This document shows, piece after piece, positions 12,300 to 24,691 of a stretch of 64,000 bases of DNA. Source of the stretch: Alligator mississippiensis. Taxonomy: Eukaryota; Chordata; Crocodylia; Alligatoridae. Numbering within the stretch: position 1 is the stretch's first letter; every line of letters begins with the position of its first letter. The stretch lies in assembly GCF_030867095.1 (NCBI RefSeq), contig NC_081826.1, forward strand, positions 249,158,251-249,222,250. Direction: 5' to 3'. The position numbers were made by a program, and so were the translations under genes. The notes below the pieces were generated by a model. That model did no database searches, had not been told where the DNA came from, and worked only from the letters and a program-made list of their open reading frames with translations.

Positions 12300-13960
12300 A
12301 GTTAAATCAGGAGTGAGCAGAACATGTGTGTGGCACCGAGAAGCTGGTTGCCACTGAAGTCAACTTACCGGAATTGCCAAGAGAAGCTCAGTGAAGAGAG
12401 GAGCCAACGCATGTGGTGCCGGCACCAAGAAGAGAAACTCCGACACTGGCGCCAACGTGCTTTGCCAGTGCGTGCCGGCTCTGTTTGGCTGGACCGAACC
12501 CAGACAGTAGGCTAAAAGCCACCTGGGATACAGAAGAGATTGGACTGGAAGTGAGCAGCAGAAGCAGTATAAAACACCATCCACACTCACAATGCCCCTG
12601 GAGGGGTGAATGTTGGGAACCCAGTTTAGGTCCCATGCTTAGAGGCTCAGAGGAGCCTATTGATTCACCTGCAGGAGACTCATGAGAGGCATGGGACGAT
12701 GGCTGATTCTCCAGCAGCAGAGGTCCTGCAGCAAGGGAGAGAGAGAGAGAGAGACAGTATAAAACCATGAGAGAGGATGTCATCAAGGGACTAGCTCCCT
12801 CTCACCCCAACCTTGATACTGAGGACCATGATTAGTTGATTCAGGAGATTTGTTTTCTTTAAGGGCTGTATTTTTCCATTTAAGGCTCCAGGAATATACT
12901 GGTAGCCTAGGACTGTTTCTTGAAGGTACTACAGGGTTCATGAGAACTTACTTACCTGATGGTGGCAGTAACACTAGTTTGTTCCCAGGCAGGGTGTAGG
13001 AGAGGCAGAGCCCCCAGAAACATCACTGGATTTAGCTAAGTGTCAATGTGTGGAGATACAGGACCTTCCTCCCAGTCTTCCATAATCAGAAACATCAAGG
13101 ACATGGCAGGAGAGAACATCAGGCACTGTGAGATCCTAGCCAACAGGCCAAGTTGTCGGCCCAAAGGGCGGATGGAGTAAGGGACCATGCCAAAAAAAGT
13201 AGACGCCCAATCAAAGAGAGACACAGGCATCTACAATATGTTTGCCTTTTGATGGAGGGGATCATGCCAGCTGCCTGCACTGACCAAGGCCAGGAAATTG
13301 GAGGCACTCCTGCATGGCTCCCAGCTGGTCCTGTGGGCTCCACAGGCTGCTGGAGACTGCCGAGTGCAGCAAAGCACCCAGGCCCCCCCCCCCCCCCGAT
13401 TAGCTGCCAGGCATGGGCAAGGATGCCCCCAATCCACTGCCATGCCACCACAGACCTTCCCCCCAGGAGAGCCCCAGATCAGGTCACCATGGCATGGCTG
13501 GCAGTCTAGCCAGCAGTGTGGGGGTGGAGGGCACTCTGCAGAAGGAAGGATTGGGTCCCTCAGAGCTCTGGCATAAGTAGCAGCTGGTGGCAGGTCATGC
13601 CTAGAAGCCCAGAAGGCTTGCATTGGAGAGTGGAAAAAGGGGAGGAGGGGCTCCCCAGCCTCCTGCCACAGCCAGCTATCCACCAGAGCTCCAAGGGGCC
13701 TGATCCTTGCCATGGCAGAGCCCTGCTTTCCTTGCCACCTGGCACAAGGTTCCTCGGTTGCTGGATGTGTCCTGCTGCCAGCTGCTGCTCATGCCAGATC
13801 TCCAGAAGTCCTTATCCTTCCTTCTGTAGAGCACTACCCCTCCCCTCCCCAACCCCCACTGGCCAGAATGCCAGGGTCACACAGCAGCCACCTCAAATCA
13901 TCCTTCCTCCCAGTAGTAACTGAGTATGGTTTAAGACATTCCACCAGTAAAACGTAAGTG
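12300..13960. other. GC-rich block of unknown origin with simple repeats
   Basis: Composition shifts to GC-rich. The phrase cagtataaaacac/cagtataaaacca occurs twice (near 12566 and 12754), about 188 bp apart. A GA run lies at 12735-12754 and a 15-base C run at 13383-13397. Overlapping frames of 90-160 codons lie on both strands from 13150 to 13920, as expected where stops are rare; none shows a domain. It is likely part of a repeat, but no ends were found. Confidence 0.3.
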
Positions 13961-14159
13961 CAGTTTGTCCACCAATACTCAGATGAATACATAATATTTC
14001 CTACTTTCTAACATATGAATACATCACACAACATAGAAATGAATGCAAGTGTTAAAATAAATTCATTGTGAATAAGTTATCTTCTTCTTCCACTCATTTT
14101 CACTGCATTACTATACATCATGTGCTACAGCCAAAGACATAAGCATTAACCTAGTTAAA

Positions 14160-14905
14160 TTAATGGTAGAAAATATTTTATATTTTGTGTATGATGCTAT
14201 TTGTTCCATAATTTTATGGGGCCATGGGGCCCCTGGCTGGGTATTCAGGTGCCAGGGTCAAGGTCCATGGGACTACACCCATGCATGGGGGCATAGAGAT
14301 CTCTGGGTAGGTGTACAGGAGCCAGGGCTGCAATCCATGGGGCTGTGCCCAACCACAGGGATTGTCCTGGGCTCAGCGTCAGGGGTATGTTTACATTGTG
14401 GGGTGCTTCATAACAGGGTGTGGGGGCACAGCCCAGGGACATGCGTGGACAGGTTCCTGGGTATGTGCAGGGAACACAGAAGACTCCGTTCCTCCCCCCT
14501 CCACCCACTGCCTGCAGCTGGCTGGAGGCAGAGCTGGGGACAGTGCCTGTGATGACTCAGGTTTGGGAGAGCTGGGGGACAGTACCCACCAGGTGCTCGG
14601 TTGCAGCAGCCAAGCAAGAGCCAAGTGTTAGCATGCCTCCCTGCAAAGGGGGGCACTAGCAGGGGGCCACAAAGGTGCCTGGGATGCTGGCAGACAGTGA
14701 CCAAACTTGAAGCGATAGCGCAACTGTTACTAAAGTTATATGTGCTTGTCTAACATAAAAAAAGTTTAAGTAAACATCAATCCATGTTAATCTTAGACCG
14801 GGTTCCACCATTTTGGACCAGTCTTTGGGTGCCGAACTTCTGTTCTGTTATGGGTTTATACTGGTCTGATCACTTAGACTGGTAAAAGTTTAACATCTCT
14901 ACCTG
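14160..14905. mobile_element. GC-rich element with a GGGACAGA-family right end
   Basis: The part from 14205 to 14690 is GC-rich with loosely repeated 'tgggtaggtgtacaggagccaggg' type units. From 14760 to 14905 the sequence matches, with many changes, the right end of the 4778-6741 element: 'accgggtt', 'accattttgga', 'gaacttctgttctgtta', 'ctggtctgatcactta', 'agtttaacat'. This is a degraded copy. The left end was not found. Confidence 0.4.
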
Positions 14906-17085
14906 GCCTCTGATGATCTGATAGAAAACCATAAATCATCCAGATTCTTTCAAAAGTGGTCACCAGTTTTGTCAAAGTTTCATGAACTTTTGCAAATGTT
15001 TTGATTTAATTGGCCTGAGCCTCAGCTCTAAGCAAGACTAGTTTGTGTGGTTATAAATCTCATTGCAAAACTTTCCAGCCAGATATTAACTGAGCCTCTA
15101 ATTTTCCCTCATATTGATGAGACAAATCCTCTTATATTTGAAAAGGCCCAGGATGAGTCTGTTTGTGCATTCAGAATCAGATTTTCTAAGTTAAATATAG
15201 CAAATACAACATCATGACCAAGTGCAAACATTTGCTTACTTGTATTTGAACATAAAAATTATAAGAGCGTGTGTGGGTGTGGGTGTGGGTGTGTAAGCAG
15301 GCAGTGTTACTTCTTGAACTTTGAAAACCTGGCCCAGTCCATATTGAGTCATTAATAGTATTTTTCTTCGTCTTTGTGCCTCCATCTTATGTTTTTTGCA
15401 GAACATTAAGGGGAGAAAGGGAAGTTTTACTAAAAGTTAGTAAAGGACCATTTTTTAAATTTCTGGGACTGATCTATCAGGGGTTAGAAAATTCTACTGT
15501 GGTTATATATAGCTCAAGTTTATCTGATTGTATTTTATTTATGTTTGGCCTTTATATACTATTGTATTGTAGGAAAATACATCCCACAGTATTTATCAGA
15601 AATGAGAATACCAGTATGTTGCCAGGCCCAGGCTTTCAGAGGATAGTAGTAAATTATAACTGGAGTTAAGAAGTAATTTGCTAAACTTGTTTCCCTTAAC
15701 CTCTGCTGCAACAGTTGTTTTAAATAGAGGCAGATAATCATTAGATTGTGTTGGAGATGCAAGTTATGGGGTATAAGCCACTCTTCACTGTCCACTTTTC
15801 ATGTGTTATTCATGAAAGAAGTAGAAGGGTCAGGGTCAAACTGCTATTGTATAATTCTCCTGAGATGGCAACAGAAAGTTTCCTTGACAAAGACAAAATA
15901 AGCCATGAAGAACAGTAGTTTATCTTTCAGCATGATAGAGGGGGAGTCACAAGAACATATGTCTATAGTCCTTAAAGTGTTTTTGCAATAATCCTACTAG
16001 CTATACAGTAGATTTATCTTAACTCATTAAGCATTTCAGGGAGCAGGAAAATAACCAATTTGTTTATGTTGCAAAGTAGAGGGATTAGAACTAGTTGAAT
16101 ATCGGGAGTAGAACTAGGTGAATTATTTTTAAAAGATATTTTAATCAACAAATGCATGAGAAGCTGTTTTCAAATTATTTTTGTTTGCAATAGTATAATT
16201 GGCCATTTTAGATAACTTAGTTAAAATAAGGGTTTTTAATCAAGTTATAATTCTGGTTGGTTGATAACACTCAGCCAAATTATAATTGTATTTGAAAAAT
16301 GAGATTAGTTCCTGTTTCTTGTTTGAAAAGACTTCAATTTTATAATGCAAGGCAGATAACTAGGTGCCCAGGTAAACATTGCAGTTGAAGGGGAAGAGAT
16401 AAGAGTATTAGAGTGTATAGTTTATTGTGGGGAGATGTATTTTGTATTTATAGATGTGCTCTAAAAAAAGGTGCCTGTTTGCATACTCTAGACCCCTTTT
16501 ACTTAGCTTATAATACAAATGCAGCAATTTCAGATACCAAACACAGATCCCCAATCCTTCAACAATAACAGTCTGTTTGTACCACCTGCCTTTTGCAACT
16601 ATCTGAAAGAAAAAGATGAGCTTTACCATGAACTGAGCGGGTCACTGGATTCAAGCTGTTTCTGAACAAGGATAGAAACAAAATCCAAAGTAGTTGTGCC
16701 CTCCCTGAAAAGGCCCACCCAACAGCCCCTTTTTGGTTATACCAGCAGTGTTCAACCTCAGAGACTTTTTCGAACTCTGGGGTGTGGCACAAGGAGTAAA
16801 GAGCCTCTCAGGTAAATCCAAAGCCATCTAGGTTATTAAAGAACTTTTCCACAACATACAGAAAAAGAGCTCATGGAGCAATTACTGGTTTGCCCATGAG
16901 GGCTCAATAGTAGCATCAGCAACTTTACCTTGCTTTTTTCTGAAAAACTAAAGCAAGATATTGCTTAATTTTCCCTTCCCTGCCCTCATTTCATTCAAAC
17001 TTGTAGAAGCAGGTGGGGAACTTCTGTTATTTTCTCAGTTTGAAATGTGCAGGCTGTGCACAACAGAAGAAAGAGAACTCCTTGA
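14906..17085. other. AT-rich stretch, mostly nothing recognised
   Basis: It holds a short (gtgtgg)n-like run at about 15265-15294. At 16748 the text cagtgttcaacctcagag resembles a hAT-type terminus. No gene was recognised. Confidence 0.35.
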
Positions 17086-17088
17086 ACT

Positions 17089-17500
17089 ATTATTGGCAAC
17101 ACATAGGGGGTGCACATGGGTGCACGTGCATCCCCTGAAATTGGTGGTGCACCCCCAGAGAGAAGCACTACCAATGCTGTTGGTGGTGCCTGTGGGCAGT
17201 TGCTGCTTGCTTGCCCCCCACCCCCTCGCTGCCGACACTGCCGGCAGTGTCTGCGGGCAGTCACCGATCGCCGCTGGCTGCTGCTTATGCAGCCAGTAGC
17301 ATCTGCAGATGGTCACCAACCACCAGTCAGTGCTCACTACCATCCCCCTTTGCCACTGACACCGCCATGGCCGCCTGTGGGAGCTCCTAACTCACTATCA
17401 CCATGCCCTCACCATGGCCTCATCGCTACCACCACCGCCACTGCCTGTGAGCAGTTGCTATGCCCCACCAGCCTCCAGAGGCATGCATCATTCATGTGAA
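17089..17500 (+). repeat. GC-rich interspersed repeat, copy 1
   Basis: It shares a long run of landmarks with 20392-20770 in the same orientation: 'ctattattggca/ctattactggca', 'gggtgcac.tgggt.cac.tgcatcccctga', 'tggtgcaccccc', 'gacactg', and an end near 'ttcatg'. The cytosine-rich open frames here are composition effects. Family unknown. Confidence 0.55.
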
Positions 17501-17509
17501 CTACAGTAG

Positions 17510-19390
17510 CATTTTCTAATATGAAGGTTTGCTTTTCTGTGCCAAGAAATAGCTGTATTAGTCCATTGTTGAATGAGATGGGGAGATGACTCAAGACTCC
17601 TCATGTTATATGCATAGTACAGTTAATGATTATTTCCACAAGCTGACTGAGTAAGGGCTTCTGTCACTTGATATGGGCAGCCCAATTTATGTTTCCACTG
17701 GGTAATCACTTTAACTACCTAAAACTGACCTTCATGGGAAAGTCAATACTCCAGCCCGAAGCAAAAAGTGTATAGGCTAACAATGGCCTATTAATGGTGT
17801 ATTGATTCTCTGGACTATGCTATTTAGAAGCAGCTAAACAGAAAATACTTTGATAAACGTTATCTCAAACATAAGTAAAGGCCTTTCTGTATTTTATTGT
17901 AATGCATAAATATATACATTACATGCATTACATTCTATGCACACACACACACATAAACATATATACGCACATATACATATACACACATACGTACATACAG
18001 ATTTATGTAAATTATCTTTTTGTTAAGACCCCTTTGGAGTAGTGAAATATGTGTTTTGTGTACTCTGATCTGTAGATTTTTTTTGCCATGTTGTTAATCA
18101 TATTCATTCTTCAACAGCTGCTTTGGATGGGATACATCTATCTTCAACTACTAGGGGCACTTTCCAGTTGTGGTGAGATGTCTTATGCCTTTTTAATGGG
18201 CAATCTATTGTTGTAAATCAGTATAAGGGAGTAAAAGTGTATATATATCTTCTGTATCGAGAGTAGTGTGATTTCCTTTCTCGAATGAAAATAGCAAAAC
18301 TGAAAATTAGACTGACTAGGAGTTAGTGTTTAGAATTCAAAGGATGTCCCTAGTTCAGTACACAAGGCATAAATCTTCTTCTATTTTTCTCCCTAGCATT
18401 ATTTTCCCAGGAATTTCTCATTTAAAAAGAAAAAAATGTTTTCTAGCCTTCAAAATAACCCACAATTATGCATGCAGCAGTGTTGTTCTGTTCAGTACAA
18501 GCCACAGAATATAGGTAAAGAGAAATGGCAGGACATGTTGACTAATAGGGAAAAGGCTCTGAAGAAAGGCTCTGAGGAAAATAACCAGTACTTCCTAGTT
18601 ACTCCATACTCCTGAAAGAGTGAAAAGAAAGTTGCAGTTAATTTGCTGATGTGCTGAGATCACTATTGCGCTGACTGATATTGTTTCAGTATGTCCTTGT
18701 ACTTCCCGATCATACAATGTGTGTCCATCTGTTATCTCTTGTCTAACATTTGGATTGAAAACTCTTTGGATCAGAGATCTTTTTATTTTATACAGTGGAG
18801 TCCTGATCTGAGACTTGGTCTCCTAAGCAAATAAATAAAAACAGTAGGATTTTATTGAAAATGACTCAGAAAGGTACAAAAAATGACTCAATAATATCTG
18901 GGTATTTTCCAATCTGTAGATACTGCAGATAGATACAAAAATACAGTTTTTGTCTCAGGAAGTCAGCCAAAATCCAGGCGCCTGTGAGTTCTTTTCATCA
19001 AGAGAAAAAATTGATGATGGCAACATTTTATTTGATGTGATCCTGTTTATTTACCAAAAAAAAGTTCAATGCCTTGATTTTTTTTAATATAGTGAAAATC
19101 AAACAATAGAATGGGGGGGGGGGGGGGAGGGTTTGTACCTAAGCCTTTGTCAGTCTAATGAAGCTGATAAAATTGGAATTTCTGTTGTGCGGCAAATGCC
19201 AATATTTTGAAAAAGGTTTTTTCGGAGATATCATGTAAACTAGATTTTTTTAAATTTCCCACAGAAAAGCAGCTGTGAAAAATCAAATAGTTTTGACTGG
19301 CACTTTCCCAGGTAGAAGGAAGGGCAAGGTATAACCTTATAGCTAATGTCCTACTTAACTGCAATTTTTCAGGCATTTCGCAGCAGTCTT
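17510..19390. other. AT-rich stretch with simple repeats, no gene seen
   Basis: A mixed (CA)/(TACA) tract lies at about 17938-17995 and a 15-base G run at 19113-19127. No exon, RNA gene or element end was identified. Confidence 0.45.
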
Positions 19391-19485
19391 GCCCCTCAGT
19401 GCTAATTGGTGCAGGGGCCCTTTGGGGGCAGGGGGAAGAAGAATAGGAGGGATGAGGGGGCAGCCATCATCTTGACATTGGAGTC

Positions 19486-20391
19486 AGAAGCGGACTGGCC
19501 AAGTTCACTGATGACACCAAACTTTGGGGCAAAGCATCCACACCTGAAGACAGGAGGACAATCCAGGCTGACCTGGACAGGCTCAGCAAATGGCGGACAA
19601 GATCCTGATGGTGTTTGACACTGAAAAATGCAAGGTTCTCCACCTTGGGAGCAAAAACCTGCAGCATCCTTATAGGCTCGGCAGTGCTACACTGGCTAGC
19701 ACTATGGAAGAAAGAGACTTGGGGGTCATCATTGACCACAAAATGAACGTGAGCCTTCAATGCAATGCTGCGGCTAGTAAAGCGACCAAACCGGTAGCTT
19801 GCATCCATAGATGCTTCTCAAGCAAATCCCGAGACGTCATTCTCCCCTTGTACTCAGCCTTGGTGAGGCTGCAGCTGGAGTACTGCATCCAGTTTTGGGC
19901 CCCACAATTCAAAAAGGATGTGGAGAAGCTTGAGAGAGTCCAGAGAAGAGCCACGCGCATGATCAGAGGTCAGAAAAACAGACCTTACGACGACAGGCTG
20001 AGATCTATGAGGCTCTTTAGCTTGGAAAGCATAGGCTCGGGGTGATCTGATGGCCACCTATAAGTTTATCGGGGTGACCATCAGCATCTGGGGGAATGTT
20101 TGTTCACCAGAGCGCCCCAAGGGATGACGAGGTCGAACGATTATAAACTACTGCAAGACCGTTTCAGGCTGGACATAAGGAAGAATTTCTTTACTATCCA
20201 AGCCCCAAGGTCTGGAATAGCCTGCCACCGGAGGTGGTTCAAGCACCTACATTGAACACCTTCAAGAAAAAATTGGATACTTATCTTGCTGGGATCCTGC
20301 AACCCCAGCTGACTTCCTGCCTTCAGGTAGGGGGCTGGACTCAATCTTCTGAGGTACCTTCCAGCCCTAATGTCTATGACTATATGAAACT
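19486..20391 (+). mobile_element. CR1 LINE 3' end, plus strand
   Basis: It starts inside the RT palm: the active-site box reads FTDDTKLWG in the plus frame near 19500, where CR1 normally has FADD. It continues through the RT C-terminus in the frame at 19590-20045 (LQLEYCIQFWAP, LERVQRRATRMIR, PYDDRLRSMRLFSL) and then breaks. It finishes with the CR1 3' tail 'ccttccagccctaatgtctatga'. The copy is 5'-truncated and frameshifted. Sequence at 19393-19460 resembles 20808-20870, so the LINE may have landed inside another repeat. Confidence 0.9.
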
Positions 20392-20770
20392 ATTACTGGC
20401 AGGGGCAATGCATAGCGGGTGCACACGGGTACACATGCATCCCCTGAGCATGGCGGTGCACCCCCTGCAAAAAGGTGCCACCGACACTGTCAGCAGTGCC
20501 TGCAGGTGGCCACCACTCACCACCCCGCTGCTGATATATAGTGGCATATGCGGGCAGTCCACGATTGCCACTGACGCTGCTGGCAGCACCTGTGAGTGGT
20601 TGCCGACCCCTGGTCGGCGCTTGCCATCCCCCGCCCCCACCATCAACAGTGCCAGCAGCGTCTGCAGGAGCTCCCCCACTTAACACCACCAGGCTCCCAC
20701 CACCGCCGCCACACTCCCACCCACTGCCAGCACAGCCATGACCCCCCAGCCGCCAGGGGCACACACAGTT
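20392..20770 (+). repeat. GC-rich interspersed repeat, copy 2
   Basis: It aligns in order with 17089-17500 and begins directly where the CR1 tail ends. The interior is a string of short GC-rich ctgcc/cgccac motifs. Not coding. Confidence 0.55.
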
Positions 20771-20799
20771 CATGATTACTGGTTGCCCTTCATGCCACT

Positions 20800-21440
20800 C
20801 TACCCCTTGGTGCTGATTGGCAGAGGGACCCCAAAAGGGGGAGAAGTAATGAGGGGGCAGCTACCATTTTTTTGCTGCCCTTCGTGCCACTCCAGAGGCC
20901 TCCCAACAGTAAAGACTACTGGCTTCCACTGGGGAGCCAGCATTTTCTGTTGTTGATTTTGCAGATTTTACGGACAATCCCAGATTTCAGTTTCCATGAA
21001 ATCTGTAAAACCATGAGTTAGGAGGTCCCTATTTATAGCAATTGTTTTTATAGGTGGTGGAAGGCCAGGGCTAATGGGCCCTAGCCCCCCCAAACCTTTT
21101 GCGCAGCTGGTGACAGCAGCAGCACCACGGTGCCACAGTCCTGTAGTGCCCAGCGCTGCTCGGCATGCAGCCACTCCTCCACCACCACATACGGCACCAG
21201 CACACTCCAACCCCACAATGGCCCTGTGGGAGGGAGGGGCAAGCAGGACTCAGCCCCTCCAAATAACAACTTCCCCCACCGCTTATGGTTGTTCTCAACT
21301 GGTGTGCTGTAAGAACCTGCTGGGGTACCACAATGCTGACCGACGGTGATGCTGACGCTGACCCCACCAGGGAGTGAAGTTGCCTGTGTGTACCTTCATT
21401 TTCAGAAGGAAAAGAGAAGAGGTGGTGCATCTGAATGTAT
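20800..21440. other. GC-rich repeat-like block
   Basis: A segment at 20808-20870 resembles 19393-19460 ('tgctaattgg.gcaggg.cccctttggggg' type text). Near 21291 the text 'gttctcaactggtgtgctgtaagaacctgctggggt' resembles internal hAT-like repeat sequence. No gene. Confidence 0.3.
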
Positions 21441-21789
21441 TACATTGTACAGGCAGGTGTACTGCCTATGATTTTTTTCTACCAAGAAGCAGAAACAACA
21501 CATCTGTTTGCATAATGTAATGCAGGCAGCATGCCTTTCTGCTGTAGCTGTTTCTTCATTCAGCCACCTGAAAACAGAGGCCTTACCTCCAGGGGACACC
21601 GTGCAGGGTTGGACTGGGAAGGGTTTCTCCTCTATAGGAGGCATGAAATTGCAGATCCACCTGGCTGCAGCTGCAGTGGCAGTGGGATGGGTACAATAAA
21701 ATTGTAAAGCTCTAATCAATTCATGATCAATTAATAGCGAATTGTTTCTTTATATCTATATTATAACATTCATCATATATTTCTATTAT

Positions 21790-21857
21790 TTTTTTAATGT
21801 GGTGCTGTGAAATTGTGGAGGGGTGCCCTGAGTCTAAGAAGGTTGAGCATCACTGTC
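21790..21857 (-). mobile_element. Possible hAT-like transposon terminus
   Basis: On the minus strand it begins cagtgatgctcaacctt and continues with text about a 'ggcacccctccacaatttcacagcaccac' type end. This is the style of hAT-derived termini in reptiles. The text cagtgttcaacct at 16748 could be its partner, but 8-bp flanks did not match. Confidence 0.3.
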
Positions 21858-21859
21858 CT

Positions 21860-22880
21860 ACAAGCTTCAGCAAAGTTTAAACCCAACCCATAATACTGCT
21901 GTAGATGGTGAAAGCTAATAGAAACTTTAGCTGAGAGAACCATATCCTGCAGAGCACAACATTCATGAAATAAAAGTTTCCTGTTACATCCACAAAGAAC
22001 TGTAAGATGATGTTAGGACCAAATTAAGTTTGGATTTAAAACAGAAAGGCGTTTTATATGACTGTCAATGAATGCATTTCTTCAGGCCTTGTATTTTTCC
22101 TGGGAGGATGTTAGTAGTTTTGGTTGGTTCTGTGTTAGGGTAATGTTCACACCAGTTGCCTAAGTGGCTCAGTAGTTGTCCAGTAATTTGTGTCCCTACA
22201 GACTTATGCTGTTTGCAATTCACATTTTCCTTTGCATGAGGAATTTTGTGCTTGGTTACAAGATTCCTGAAATGCTCTCATTCTTTTTTTCTTTATCTTT
22301 GTTTGTTTGTTTGTTTTATTGTAACTATGTATGGGACCCTTCAAATAAGATTAGCCAGAAGGCTCAGATGGTGCAACATTTTTGTGTTACCAAATCATTG
22401 GTCTGTCTAGTGCCACTTTTTTTCTCTCGTTTCTTTGTCCTGGTCAATGCTTTTTACAGTTTTCTATACGGGATTAGCTAGTTCCAGATTCTTATTATTC
22501 AGATTCTGCTCTGGATTCATGGTATATGCACTTCATCAGATTGCCCTGTACCACTAATCTTTAGCAGGGTGATACCACATTTGCCACTCTTGGTAGGATA
22601 TCTCTAATAAGTTTATTATCAGGGATCACTGTCATGTGATATCTTTTCCATATTTATTCTGATGATTGATATCAGGATAATTGGTTTCTGCATCTAGAGA
22701 GAATAAGACTTCCAAATGGAAGCAAGACTTGAAACAACAGACTTTTACTGAACCTGGACAAAGAAGTTTTTACCTCAAAAGTGTGTGTGTGGGGGGGGCG
22801 GAGGGAGATAGGCTTTGATGAAAAAAACATTTTTTTAGTCAAAATTATTAGGAACATTGAAGAAATATGTATATTTTTCA
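21860..22880. other. AT-rich stretch, nothing recognised
   Basis: A short (tttg)n run is at about 22303-22317. The 101-codon frame at 22176-22481 is hydrophobic and low in complexity, with no recognisable domain. Confidence 0.45.
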
Positions 22881-22884
22881 TTTA

Positions 22885-23221
22885 TACATTATTTGGTATC
22901 ATCTGCGAATTTGGACAGAGTGCTCTCCACACCCTTATCCAAGTCACTGGTGAAGACATTGAACAGCACCAGTCCAAGGACCGAGCCATGTGGCACTCCA
23001 CTACCCACATCTTTCCAGGTCAATACCAACCTATCCACCAGCACTCTGGCTGCAACCCATAAGCCAATTTGCCACCCACCTGACCATGTAATCATCTACA
23101 TCACAGCCACTCTGTGAGAATAGAATTAGATACTGTATCGAAGGCCTTCTTAAAATCCAAGTAGATGACACCTTGATTCCTGGGTCTAAGCATTTTGTGA
23201 CCTGGTCATAAAAAGAAACAA
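22885..23221 (-). mobile_element. CR1 LINE internal fragment, minus strand
   Basis: The minus frame at 22889-23095 has the RT palm in order: [44 protein letters not shown]. The tail at 23130-23221 gives the upstream RT strand (a YLDFKKAFDTVS-like block, out of frame). Both ends are truncated. The right side joins directly to the palindromic MITE at 23222. Confidence 0.85.
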
Positions 23222-23545
23222 GCAGTGAAATATGTGTATATTCGCTGTGCAAAATGTGCGGTGAAATGCACTTGTACATTGTACAAGCAGCAAAATGCAC
23301 ATCAGTGCTGAAAAAATGGCGGCAGGGCACATATGAACTAAAACACATCAGAGGTGCTTTAGTTCAAAAGCAAACTGCTGCCGTTTTCTCAGCGCTAACG
23401 CGCATTTCACCACTTATACAACTGCACGTGGTGTAGCGCAGTTCACCTCAGCCTGCGTGCAGGGCAGACTCAATTAATCGTGTCTGTTCCAAAGCAGCAG
23501 ATCTCCAGCGTGTTGTGGGACAGAAAAGTATGTGTATAAATGCCC
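23222..23545. mobile_element. Palindromic MITE, copy 1 (GGGCATTTATACACATAC end)
   Basis: The right end read inward on the minus strand is gggcatttatacacatac, matching the left end of the copy at 49379-49682. The interior has a long imperfect hairpin centred near 23350 (tttagttcaaaagc, gtgaaatg, cttatacaac landmarks mirrored). The left end is blurred where it meets the CR1. Confidence 0.6.
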
Positions 23546-24225
23546 TATAAGATGATGTTGCTAGAAGCTTAGAGGAGAAGTATAGTTGAACAAATTCCAT
23601 GTCATCAAATACCTGAGTTTGAACTATATAGAATCTAGTTACAAGAGACAGTATTAGGCCTGGTTTTCCTTTACTATATGACCAGATCTAGGAAGCCAGA
23701 TAAAAGATATCAGAGAGAAAATATTTTTCTCTGCATTCTTCTAATGGCTCATTTCAGGACTCAGTTATGCCTTATAAATTATCGGCCAAGGACCTTCTTT
23801 AGGTGAGCGTCCAGAAGCTCCATCCATATGTCCTCTTTACAGCCTTCATTTTCAATGTTGTTTTCAGTGTTACATAGTTTGGCTGCATCAGGTTTTGATT
23901 GCTCTGATTCAAACATCTGAAAGTGCAGTACTGCCTGTCTTCTAAAAAATAATCAGGTACTTTTAAGGATGTCTCAAATTTCAACCCCCCCCCCCCCCCC
24001 CCCAAAAAAAAAATAACACTTGCACTTTTGGAAAGGTACGCAGGCATCTCTTTTTTAAAAATTTAGAAAGATAATGTATTGAGTTCAGAATTTTCATACA
24101 GCCATACTTGACATTTCTATATATCATAGGCATATCATGCAACATAAATTTCCAGTATATTCCTAAATCCAATTTTTCATGTAATCTGATTCTCCAACTA
24201 AGACTAAGTTCTGTTTTCATGGTGT
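23546..24225. other. AT-rich stretch with a C/A homopolymer, nothing else recognised
   Basis: A 19-base C run followed by 10 A is at 23985-24013. No gene or element boundary was found. Confidence 0.4.
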
Positions 24226-24229
24226 CACA

Positions 24230-24691
24230 GTGTATTGCTTTGTAACTGACTGGGATGGAACAAAAGATAATTGCATGCCATGGGATCAGATCATCCCTCT
24301 GAAACAGGGGAGAAATGCCAGCAGAAATCAGTCTCCTTTTCAAGTCAATGACAGCTGTGACTATCTCCGAGGCTTGCACCAGATGTTAAATTTGTTGCAG
24401 GCTATATGCGAGTTGCATGCAGCAAATGATATCATTACAGACATTGAAGCATCTTATGCTGAGATAAAAACGATGAATCTGCTAAAAAAAAATTACAAAT
24501 TTGACATAGTAACTTCTTTATCGCAGGATAATTCTGCAGCAACCAGCAACATCGTCATGATGCAAAACTATCCTGGAACAATTTTAATGTCTGGCCAGTT
24601 ACTCAGACCCCCCCCCCCACAGTCCTCCATGATCCTTCCCCTCCCTTCAAGGGGGAGGGAGGGACACTGGATGGCTCCTTCACAGCTTTAG
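24230..24691 (+). CDS. Unrecognised 153-codon open frame
   Basis: This is one of the longer frames in AT-balanced DNA outside the identified elements. The translation has a mixed composition with a motif-like start (YCFVTDWDGTKDNC), a middle rich in leucine and acidic residues, and an end that runs into GC-rich repeat sequence after about residue 127. I do not recognise a domain. It could be part of an old retroelement or processed sequence, or a chance frame. No splice sites or promoter were evident. Confidence 0.15.
   Translation: MYCFVTDWDGTKDNCMPWDQIIPLKQGRNASRNQSPFQVNDSCDYLRGLHQMLNLLQAICELHAANDIITDIEASYAEIKTMNLLKKNYKFDIVTSLSQDNSAATSNIVMMQNYPGTILMSGQLLRPPPPQSSMILPLPSRGREGHWMAPSQL

Noticed and set aside
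13036-13923. Long overlapping open frames (up to 160 codons) on both strands
   Set aside because: GC-rich, stop-poor sequence with no domain and no matching strand preference. The frames overlap each other, as expected by chance.
16748-21857. A single hAT transposon spanning from cagtgttcaacct to its inverted match
   Set aside because: The termini share only about 12 bases and the 8-bp flanks do not match. Internal sequence does not support one element.
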